This document shows, piece after piece, positions 10,635 through 19,588 of a stretch of DNA of 64,000 nucleotides. Source of the stretch: Amblyomma americanum (lineage: Eukaryota > Arthropoda > Arachnida > Ixodida > Ixodidae). The DNA lies in assembly GCF_052857255.1 (NCBI RefSeq), contig NC_135502.1:188353806-188417805 (forward strand). Reading direction: 5' to 3'. Below the pieces are notes generated by a model. It had not been told where the DNA came from, did not search any database, and saw only the letters and a list, made by a program, of their open reading frames with translations. Made by a program: the position numbers and the translations under genes. Numbering within the stretch: the first letter of the stretch is position 1; each line of letters starts with the position of its first letter.

Positions 10635-10714
10635 GTGAGTCAGCGCTCGTCCGTGTGGTTTCCTTTTTCTTTGTCTTCCGTCCCTTTCGCGCTGTTTTTT
10701 CCACCCAAAATGAA
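10635..10714 (+). repeat. PLE leader stub D (start of a fourth unit)
   Basis: 80 bp identical in layout to the first 80 bp of units B and C (GTGAGTCAGCGCTCG to CCACCCAAAATGAA), then an abrupt change to SINE 3' sequence at 10715. It shows the array ends a few bases after the start codon of a following unit, as expected for a right-hand pseudo-LTR overlap. Confidence 0.88.
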
Positions 10715-10752
10715 ATTTAAACCCCTACAAACCATACCATACATACCAAACC
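10715..10752 (+). mobile_element. tRNA-derived SINE, 3' end (other half of the split copy)
   Basis: The PLE ends and TTTAAACCCCTACAAACC follows, which continues the SINE body that stopped at TTGGGACGTT (4520). The SINE copy at 30897-31130 shows the uninterrupted form (GGGACGTTAAGCCCCC). It is followed at once by GTAAAAAGCTACC, the 13-bp duplicate of the sequence at 4291-4303. Confidence 0.8.
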
Positions 10753-10765
10753 GTAAAAAGCTACC
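10753..10765. repeat. Right target-site duplication of the split SINE
   Basis: Perfect 13-bp match to 4291-4303. Together with the split SINE it proves that the SINE was present before the PLE array arrived. Confidence 0.8.
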
Positions 10766-11735
10766 CTCAGGCAGGTCGCATGTAAAGTATGTGCCGTGTT
10801 GTTTATATATTAACAAAAAAACAATGCCCACAACTTTGTGAAAGTAATTAAAATGTACAAAACTAAAATGAACAGTCTTTCGAACAAAACAAGAAAGGAC
10901 CGCGAAAGGCGGGGGTGGTTTAATCGTTGTTAGTGCATTGGTATGACTGTTCGTTTGTGCCGCTGTGTGATCGCACTTATGAGGGAAATATAGTTTCAAG
11001 CACACCATAATTGCCTAACTGTCTGCCTGAATTGTTTGAAAGACCACTAGAGGTTGTGTGCTTTTTGCTTCTATCACATTATGTAAGTAGTCTGCACACT
11101 TTGGTATAACATTATGCCAGGCCAACATAGAGCCTTATGTTGCTTACATAGCACATCTCAAATAAACCAGCTTCAGGAAGTGCTGTGCACTGTTACATGT
11201 GTCCTTTCCTGGCAGAGATGCAGCCGCCATTTAACAGCTTGCCAGTTTGCCCACCAATTAGCTTTAAATTTTACTTGTTAGAAAATGTGCAGCTGGTAAC
11301 ATTGATGGGCACAACAAAGATGTTTCAAACAAGATTCCCTGCAGTGCATCAGGTCATTGCAAAGTTACCGATATTGTGGCAAGGTATGAAATGTTGATTT
11401 ACTTCAAACTTCACTTTTCCCAGAATAAGCAAGTTAGCAGATGAAGCTAACATTCATTGAAAGAAATGTACGTTCAGGAATGCTAATGAACTAAAACACT
11501 TAAAATTTGTTGACTGAGCAATTGGCATTTATTTAATGTACGGGGCTGCTATGGCATAGACTAAAGGAATTTCTTGTCAATAATAAACATAGAATTGCAA
11601 GACAAGCTTACAGGAAATAACAGTACAAATTTCAAATGAGACACATTATTTTGGAATACTAAATAATATAGGCTGCCATAGAACGTCAGACAAAAAGGCT
11701 GAGGAAGGTAAAGGTAGAAAACAGATATCACGACC
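10766..11735. other. Intergenic, no recognised feature
   Basis: AT-rich sequence with only short frames on either strand. I recognise no protein motif, tRNA-like structure, tandem repeat or element end here. Confidence 0.5.
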
Positions 11736-11736
11736 A

Positions 11737-12600
11737 ATGCACAAGGCAAATTGGCGGTATTTGAAATCTTCATTTTTCCGTGAAATGATTTATGGTAGCG
11801 AGGTGGATGGACTCTCGGTGAAAACTAGTGAAGTTGGGCTAGCCGAGGAAGTGGCGATAGTGCTGGCATCCCCTCACTCCGACGCCACACACAAAATTTC
11901 TGATTCTCAACATGCCTGTCGAAATTATATAAGAGGAACAATAGCTCCGCTTGCCAGCAGAATTTTAGCAAACGAGCAACATTGCTCAGTGCAGGAAACA
12001 AAGCAATTGGTATGAGTGCCCGGACAGCAGGGAATAGAAGGGAACGAGGCTGCTCGCAAAGCCGCCCGAGCGTCTCTCTTCCGAAGTTCCACTGAATTCC
12101 CAGACTCGGTCGGGACTCCTGTACCGAATCCGCTTGCCACATATGCGGATATCACAACATATTTGCGCCTTAGTAAGCAGACGTTCCCAGAACCCGCCAA
12201 GGGACTAGATAGAACTGAGTAACGACGCCTCAGAATGCAGCAAACGGGGTCGTTTCTAAGCCCTGCGATTCTAAAACACATAGACCCAACTTTTTCTGGA
12301 CACTGTAAATTTTATGAGACGTGGGAAGACGCATGTCATATGGTGTGACCTGCCATAAAATCCGCAAATAAATAGAGTAAATCAGCCAATGAGAGAGGGC
12401 TGGGAGGCGACCTTATCCGGCTGCTTGGACCTTTGAGTACCAGAGGGCTCTGGTCCGAAGAGCGCGTGCAGCGGCTTCCACCAATGGTTTCCCGGAATGA
12501 GGGCTACCACCCAGGCAAGGGAGCGGTGAAACTCTCCACTCTTCGCTAAAGCCCGCCTCAGTGCACCCAATAAAGTTTTACCACCATCACCAACAGCTAT
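11737..12600 (+). pseudogene. LINE 3' end with RNase H domain (I/R1-like)
   Basis: The plus frame has an RNase H-like tail: EEVAIVLA, KISDSQHACRNYIRG, then VPGQQGIEGNEAARKAAR (the GxxGNExAD-type block of LINE RNases H). The expected Trp before VPGQQG is TGA at 12013-12015. Downstream it continues with RLSKQTFPEP and the frame-shifted C-terminal block with HCKFYE. 12385-12600 reads as a broken C-terminus and 3' UTR ending in AATAAAGTTTTACCACCATCACC. RNase H after the RT is typical of I- and R1-group LINEs. RT and endonuclease are absent, as in 5'-truncated insertions. Confidence 0.65.
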
Positions 12601-13087
12601 CTCCGTGCAGCAGCCATTTCACGGCTTTGCAAAGCGCTCTTTGTGGGCTTCCATCAGGTCTGCCTTAGGTGGCCTGGACTGCACATTTTTTTGCGTATGC
12701 TGGTCCCACTCTCGGTTCAGTGGGTTCCATGGCACCTCGGAAACTGGGATACAAAGAACACAGCTTGATGACCTTGATTTGTAGGTCCCCTGCATACCCT
12801 GCAATAGACAAAGGCATTGGTCTCTCATTGATTGACTTCACGTGCTTTTTTTTCCGCAGTCTGCGGAAACAAGAGCCTGACCAGTTCTGCCATGTGGGAC
12901 CCAACAAAGCTCCTGACCGAGTCGTGAATGCCTTTGCTTTGCTTTCTTGAAAACAGAGGTATTGTGCATTTTTTTACAAGATGAAGACTGGTAGTAGTTT
13001 TATTGAAGGCTTTGAACCAGAAGAGGTTGCTTCCTATACACTTTTACAGACAACCACAAACTACAAATGAATATAATAGTATAAAAA
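12601..13087. other. Intergenic, no recognised feature
   Basis: Short frames on both strands with no recognisable motif. A possible 3' flank of the minus-strand pseudogene that ends at 13088. Confidence 0.45.
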
Positions 13088-16000
13088 TTAGAGCGACTTG
13101 CCAAATGTTGGCGCTGTCTTCTTTGGGGTGAAAAATGTGGCACTGTGCCTGGCTTCCGCGGTCTTTATGTGCCACATTGGTGTGCCATCACTTGAAACCG
13201 CCTGGTACCGGTCGCCATTCTCATTAAAATGAAGAGCCGCCAGGAGTGTGCTAGAAAGGTAAACAGATATGACCGGAGACTTTCAGACATCATTACTGCG
13301 TTGAAAAAAATTTTCCTTTTGTTTTATGTGGTGCATTGCTATGACATGACGAGTGATATTCTGCATGTATCCTTATGTAGACTCACCGAGCCCTCATGCC
13401 TTCATATGTAAATGCGGTAGATTTTGGGGGCGAGCCCATTCAACACGCTGTGGAACGACTCCAGGCCGTATGTCTTTACTCGTGATGACAGCCGCTTAAT
13501 ATACTTGAGAAGCAGTGCTGCTTTTACAATGGCTTCCACTTTCTTGTGTGGAAGGTAACCTGGAAAGAAAGCTTACGCAACATTTTGCACTGTTCTGCAA
13601 CTGCACAAAACACATCTGCATGATGTGCTAACTCTAATGGAGTTGTATGGGGTAAACGTGGCATTATATTGTACTACCATTGGTAGGCGCACAAGATCTC
13701 TACTGGTGGACTAGTGTTGTTCTAAAAGCACACTAAAGTCCTGAGAAAGCTCAGTAAAGGAGTTCACTGCACTTACCAACACTGAGCCATGCAGAGGTGC
13801 TCTAAGGCCCATGCAGACACCTCGGATAGAGTTGGTTGTTGTGCTCTTCGTGGATGTTGCTAACATGGTTCACGAGACTTTTCCATGCTGCCGCAAGCAG
13901 ATCGCCATCCCCACCCCAAGCACAAGCACACCAGTACAAGTAATTGATAATCCCTTGCTTCCATTTTTCCATATCACTGCAGCCAGATTTTTGTGAAGCA
14001 GCGACCAGCCTCTTTGTCATCCCTGAAAAACTGTCCAAATTTCTCCTTAGTAGGAACTTCAGCTGTGTTTTTAGTTGAAGGATTCACTTACTAGGAAGAA
14101 CACAGTGCCGAAAACTTACCAAAAAAAGATTACGCAAGAATGAAAAGGAGCTTGTGATGAGTTTGGGTGTATTATGTATACAAGACAGTAAATATACAGA
14201 GCGTATAAAGTTTGTCAGTAGTCTTCCCAAAGCTTGCCGCACTGTTCGCAACCACTGCTGCATGTTTCAGAGCTGTCCTGCGGCAGGCAATGCTCCTCTT
14301 TGTCATGACATGGTAGTGATTAGGTGCCTTCATGCGTATGATGTATGACATGCTTGTTTACAGTTGCTTGTAGAATAGTAGTTCATAGCTGTTTTGGTGA
14401 GGGCAAGAAAAGGAAGCGTGCTGCTGGAAGCACACTTTTAGGCAAGTGTTGCCTTTCCTGTAACACCAAAAAAAGTGATATCTCCCTCTGCCTTCCTTGG
14501 TTTCAGAGACTGATGGCTATTCTATCATGTATCCTAAAGAGCCCCTCATCTTCCCTCTTCTTGTCTTCACTACACCTGTCATTGATGGAGACAGCTGTGC
14601 ATAGGACAGTCAGTGTCAATATGAAGATATCTATTGTCGCGGCTATACGAAAACATTTTTTCCTACCATACTGATTCCTCAATTTCTGAAAAAAGAAGTG
14701 GTGGTGGAGGATGTGGGAATGAAGGAGCCAGCTATTCTCATCTATTTGTTAACTTTTCCCCTAAATATAAACTGTGGTAGAGCACCTTGTCCTTTTGGGT
14801 TTGTCTGAGAGTGATCACTGTCGTAGTGATTTCAGCTGTAAATGAGCATTAGTGCTTGGAAACGTTACATATTCAGTTTGTTCACATTATAGACTCACTT
14901 AATTCATGCCTAAAAAACATTACGAACGCCCAAGTAAATCTAGCCAGCATCAAGTAAGGCTTGTATTGGGATACTTTTTGTGCTGTTGCTCCGAAACATT
15001 GCAAGGCACAAATGAGCAGTTTCAATGCCACAAGAAAATTATGAGCAATTACGGAAGGTTATTAGTGAATTCCACATTACATTGTGTGCTCCACATTACG
15101 TATTAATTTGAAGAAGGTGAAAATCTCTCCATACCTTTTGCTACATGCCAAACATCAAAGTAGTGCACAATTGAATGGTACTGCTGCATGAGTTTCTTTA
15201 TTCCTGGGTGCCTGTCCGTTGTCAGTGACTTGATGCGAATTCCTAGATTTGAAAAGAAGGCAAGGCCTCTGACAAGGCCTTCCTTCTCCATGTGACCACT
15301 TGGCTGCACTGCATCTGTCTGAAAAGCATAGGAGTTGATATGACTGTAAACAGCTGCCATCGCTGGGCTAAACCCATCGATAAAAAAGAGAGTGATAAAA
15401 TTATTGCAATGTTCCTACACTGTATCTACATGGACTCTGGAAATAATTTAATTAAAATGCGATTAAGCTTTAATGCTGGGCTTCACAGTGCCATCATAAA
15501 TTCTGCTCACTTTTCAGAGCAGTGCATTTTTGCACTTACCTCTTCCACTTGCACTTATTCAGTGTGTACTATTTTTCCCAAGCTAGAGCACAGAAATGAA
15601 TATGTTAGGAAATTCGCACTGTAGCCAGGTGAGTCGCAGCGTCCATCACCACACAGTCCCACCTCACTGTCAGCTAGGGAAGCCAGTAGTTTTTCTTGGT
15701 GCTCTTGCCAGACCTGTGGGAAATGCAGGGTTGAGCTTCAGTTGAAAATTTGTCATATTGTTCTCCATGTGATAGAAGTAGTAGTAAAACACTTTATTTC
15801 AAAGCACTAATCAAGTGCTCAAAGCATGCTCTGCCTGCCACACCAGGCCGAGCTTATTCTCTTCATGAGAAGCCAGCTTGAGCCAGCAGTGAGCTGCTGC
15901 CTGAATTGGATGTAGGACTGGGAGATGAATTTCTTGGGCAGGAGACCCTTGACACACAAAATTAGGCTAGCCTAAAGGACCACCTGGGCTCGGTTAAAAG

Positions 16001-17864
16001 TCTCGCATGGCTGAACAATGTCAGTTCATTCTCTTTCAGTGAACATTTTGCAAGTTTTGCCTACCCTGACTGGCTGTGCAGTTGGCTGTGAGGAGATGAA
16101 CTGGAGCATGCTTTGATATTCTACCCAACACCACCTGAAGCATAAGCCCAACCGCCTTAGCGTTTTGTACAAATTAGTTTGCCACAGTTGCTCGCAGCGA
16201 CTATTATGAGCAATATTCAAATAATGTACCGTCTTTGCCAAAAGTAACAAGGCTACGTGTACTGCTTCTTATGCTATCAGGAGACTTGCCATTCACAGGA
16301 GGATTGTGATGACGTAGATTCACACCACACAGGTTATCCTCACAGTCAGTGAGGGCTGGTAACAGAAGTTTCAGTGCTTTGAGGCTAGCTTATTTTTCTG
16401 TAGGCTCGGAAGCCGGATTAATTTTGATAAAGAAGTCACACCACAGTGCCTAGGAGTGCAGGAGCTTTTGTTCATATAGACTTTTCTGATTGGTTAACTC
16501 GGAGAGCAGTGCACCTTATCCTTTGATGAAATCCAGTCAATTAAAACAGTATATGCAGTGCCAGTGAATGCGATGAAATTAAGCAGTTGACAGCACATAA
16601 CTGATATTGCTCGAAAAAATACGAATATTCGAAAGAAGCCCTGCTTTTCGCTGCCATTTGCAGACTCCTGAAATAAGGTTGAGGGTGGGATTTATTGTTA
16701 ACTTTTCTTTCTATTGCACGTCGTAAATTGGGGTTGTTCATAGTGAAAGATGGTAGCTTGCACACTTACCATGTGTACCGCAGGGAAGAGGTATGCCTTC
16801 TGGTAATCAAATCAGATTTTCATTATTTGCATCAGTCTTAGAGTCTTTGCAGTGCTTGAACCAGAAAAAAAAAAGCAAGGCAGTGGCAAGTTCAATGTTT
16901 CCCTTTGGCTTTCTTCCGACCAGTGGCTGGCTTGACCATGTGTACATATGGCCATTGGGGCATTCTACTTGTGCACTGATGCACGTCCCAATGTAGCGCA
17001 GCTTCACTTTGCAGGAGTGGTAAAGGCAGGTCAGGCATATTTTCATCAACACCATGAGACAGGTATGGGCAACAATGTAGTAGCTGCCCTTCTCTGTGTC
17101 TCCATTTTCATCGCTGTCCCTGTAAAAGGTCGTTTTGTCAAGACTGTAAAATTGTGCAATGATGTGTCGTGCTGAACTATTTATTTAGGAAAGATGGCAT
17201 AGATTAATTGGCATTTTTAACATTGACAACTTCCCAGCAGGCTCAGTTACAGCATTGTATGCAACGTTATAGTTTTTTAAGGTAATTGAGAACATTTTTT
17301 TCCTCTTAATGCAACTACTTGGTGTTTACACCTATCAGTTTATCAGATGTGGTTCTAAATTCAGGCAACAGATTGTCTTTTCATTCCTAATTTTGCAGGA
17401 ACACTTCAGAACTGTGACGAAGAATGAGAGGGAGCACACGCACGGCATTGTGCGTATGTGCCTTTTCGTTCTATGCCCTGGTTCTGAAGCACTTTTGGAA
17501 ATTTATGAAGGAATACCAATTTGCACATTCTGCCATCTTTCTTGTCTTTTCAGTAATTTAACAGCAGAACACAGAGAGGCATCTAAATGGCATATTCTTT
17601 TTGAGTTTCAGGCAATCTATTATACTTAATCATCTTCCAATGTCTCGAATAATGTTCATGTTGAATCATTTGGCTCATACATGTCATCGTCATCACCTCT
17701 GACATGAACCGGTGACACATCAGGTGACACCAAAGGGCTGGACTCCTGCTGAATGTCCAGACGAAGACGTTTCACAGGTGTCGATGAAAACTTTTGATAA
17801 GTGGCCTGATCTGTCTGAGCTGCCTGTTCTTTTGTCTCCTTGACGACAGTGTTCACCTGAAGCG
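13088..17864 (-). pseudogene. Multi-exon DDE-transposase-like protein of an unnamed animal family, pseudogenised
   Basis: Minus-strand exons with good splice sites join in phase: about 17864-17656 (acidic, Pro/Ser-rich), about 17020-16770 (HMYTWSSQP, GNIELATALLF), 15713-15540 (VWQEHQEKLL, GDGRCDSPG), 15318-15135 (HMEKEGLVRGL, TTDRHPGIKKLM, HYFDVWHVAKG), 14022-13777 (NYLYWCA, NIHEEH, PRCLHG), 13559-13387 (TYGLESFHSVLNGLAPK) and 13250-13088 (LLAALHFNEN, stop 13088-13090). I know this motif order from many uncharacterised animal proteins but cannot name the family. The acidic residues in GDGRCD, TTDRH and LESFH could form a DDE triad (inference). Lesions: A-run frameshift at 16865-16874, TGA at 16812-16814, TAA at 15555-15557, TAG at 13802-13804 and an extra base near 13420. 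It may be an intron-bearing transposon or a domesticated gene. No flanking TIRs were seen. Confidence 0.72.
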
Positions 17865-17924
17865 CTGAAGTGGAGAAAAACAATTGAGCACTGCAGGAAA
17901 CACTGCCTAATATCTTTGTAGCAA

Positions 17925-18986
17925 ATGCCTCATAAATTGGTATGGGAGTTCATACTACTCGACGCTGTACATAAGGAGCACCGCAGCGACCACTGCTTTA
18001 GAGGGCACGGCACTTGGCTGTCAAGCAACATGTCTAAGCCTCCGCTACTGCTTTTGCAGGCAAGTGTTCCGAGCAATACTATTGCTTATTCTAGTGACAA
18101 TCGCTTCTTGATAGTCTTGCCGTGCCCTCGCAAGTGTTGTGAAATTTTGTACGACTGCTGGTCAATGCTTCTTTTATTGCTTATGTCGGGTGACGTTGAA
18201 CAGAATCCTGGGCCAAAAGTAACTGAGAAGTTGGAAGAAATTCTTGAGAACCAAGCTGCGTTCGTGTGTAAGAAGGATGACATCAAAAGTGAAATTGCTG
18301 CAGTAAGCGCAAAAACCGACAACTTACAGGGCCTTCTTGATGCATTTGACGCGATGAATAACAGGATTTGTAAGTTAGAAGAAACAGTCCAACAGCAGGC
18401 TGCAAAGCTTATCGATTATGAGAACCGAAGCCTACGTAACAATTTACTAGTATTTGGCGTCACTGAAACTGAGACAGACACTGAAACGGAAACAGAATCA
18501 AAACTGAAGGAACTTGTTGTAGAGAATATATTTCGGAAAACTATGGGCGTGCAGGTTGACACAGTGGAGCGAATTCATCGCCTTGGTAAAGCCCAACCAC
18601 AGAAATGTAGGCCAATTATTCTTAAATTCTACGATTACAGAGAAAAGGAGAGTCTCCTGAAGAAAGGCACAAAGCTGAAAGGGACTTCTTGGCGTATTAG
18701 CCCTGACTATGCCAAAGAAACTGTAGAAGTACGCCGAAAACTATGAAACAGTGCGGCAGCAGACAGGGCTAAGAAGGCGAAGGTCTTCCTTATCCATGAT
18801 AAACTTCGCGTAAACAACCAAACCTATATCTGGGATCACAGCCGAAACGAACGCTGTCTGCTGTCTACAGGCCGCGGAGATAAGGCTGATAATTTCAAAC
18901 AGCACCAGTCAGATGAGCCAGGCTGCCCAGATGACCTTGATTCCTCAATCAAGAGTGCGACGTCGGACACGTCATCGCAGATATAG
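17925..18986 (+). pseudogene. CR1/L2-like LINE ORF1 with N-terminal 2A motif, one nonsense codon
   Basis: Start ATG 17925 follows an in-frame TAG directly upstream; an ATG at 18030 is an alternative. Residues about 82-97 read LLLLLMSGDVEQNPGP, a consensus 2A ribosome-skipping peptide. Next comes a coiled coil (KLEEILENQ, LQGLLDAFDAMNNRI, LEETVQQQAAKL), then an RRM-like LINE ORF1 domain (RSLRNNLLVFGV, VERIHRLGK, RPIILKFYDYREK, VRRKL). TGA at 18744-18746 replaces an expected Trp; the frame then continues (KVFLIHDKLRVNNQTYIWD) to TAG at 18984-18986. Such proteins bind element RNA. If the 2A works, translation yields a short hydrophobic N-terminal peptide and a separate RNA-binding protein. ORF2 follows in the same frame. 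Confidence 0.82.
18156..18215 (+). other. 2A ribosome-skipping peptide motif
   Basis: Codes for a Leu-rich stretch followed by GDVEQNPGP, with the Gly-Pro junction at 18210-18215. The D-V/I-E-x-N-P-G-P consensus with a preceding helix-forming hydrophobic segment is the defining 2A signature. 2A sequences near the N-terminus of some non-LTR retrotransposons are known from trypanosomes and several invertebrates; function here is inferred. Confidence 0.85.
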
Positions 18987-19502
18987 CTACGCCTTTTAAG
19001 TCTGAATGCGCGTAGCATTGTAAATAAGACTACAGAGTTAGAATACTTGCTGCTTTCACAAAGTCCGCATGTTGTAATAATAACAGAAACCTGGTTGAAT
19101 AACAATATTTCTTCTCACTGCATTGTTCCTCCGGACTATATAATGTTTAGAAAAGACCGGGACACACGTGGTGGGGGCGTTTGTATCATAGTAAAAAACT
19201 CTTTATCTGCAGTAGTGATGGATTGTAATGTTGCTGAAACAGTTTGGTGCAAGATAAAGTTTTACAACGTTGCTTACATGATTGGAGCTGTGTACCGCGC
19301 GCCCTCTGCTTCACCCGAGTTCTTTGATGAAGTAAACACTTTTTTATGTGCGAATGTGAAAAAGAACACGAGACTAATAATGACTGGCGATTTTAACCTA
19401 CCACACATAAATTGGCAACGCCTATGTTCTGTTGGTCCTGATTCGTCTAACGGAGAGAAACTATTAGAAATTATGTTCGCGTATAACCTAAAACAAATTG
19501 TG
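18987..19502 (+). pseudogene. LINE ORF2 start: AP-like endonuclease, first part
   Basis: Directly after the TAG of ORF1, and in the same frame, the sequence reads LRLLSLNARSIVNK, the classic start of an APE-type endonuclease (catalytic Asn). Then come IITETWL (Glu), RDTRGGGVCI, GAVYRAPS (Tyr) and MTGDFNLPHINW (Asp/Asn). The frame is broken after NLKQIV at 19502 by an 86-bp insertion. The enzyme nicks target DNA for target-primed reverse transcription. Confidence 0.85.
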
Positions 19503-19588
19503 CACAGCGCTCTTTTCACTCTGTCTGTCGTCGTCCCTTCTTGTGGTTCGCGCTGCAACACATGTTAGATATGAACCAACTAGCCCGC
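19503..19588 (+). repeat. 86-bp insertion resembling a PLE leader module
   Basis: The endonuclease frame changes from phase 0 to phase 2 across this stretch, exactly what an 86-bp insertion gives. Its content (GCGCTC, pyrimidine-rich CTGTCTGTCGTCGTCC, GCGCTGC, then GAACCAACTAGCCCGC) matches in order the leader stub at 10635-10714 and the modules near 57170-57290 and 45920-46010. It is probably an extremely truncated PLE insertion. Confidence 0.6.

Larger units (their letters stand above)
4520..10714 (+). mobile_element. Head-to-tail array of Penelope-like elements (one truncated, two full units, one leader stub)
   Basis: The same sequence recurs with a period of about 2710-2712 bp: the leader starts at 5213, 7925 and 10635. 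Copy A (4520-5212) is 5'-truncated inside the coding region. Copy B (5213-7924) is full length and open. Copy C (7925-10634) is full length with two frameshifts. Stub D (10635-10714) is only the first 80 bp of a unit. Identity between copies is very high by eye (a few tens of differences per unit). Partial tandem copies at the borders (pseudo-LTRs) are a known habit of PLEs. The array sits inside a SINE whose two halves and 13-bp target duplication remain at the outer edges. Confidence 0.93.

Noticed and set aside
13088..17864. A functional host gene
   Set aside because: Splice sites are good, but three in-frame stops and two frameshifts in conserved blocks argue for a pseudogene, unless several assembly errors coincide.
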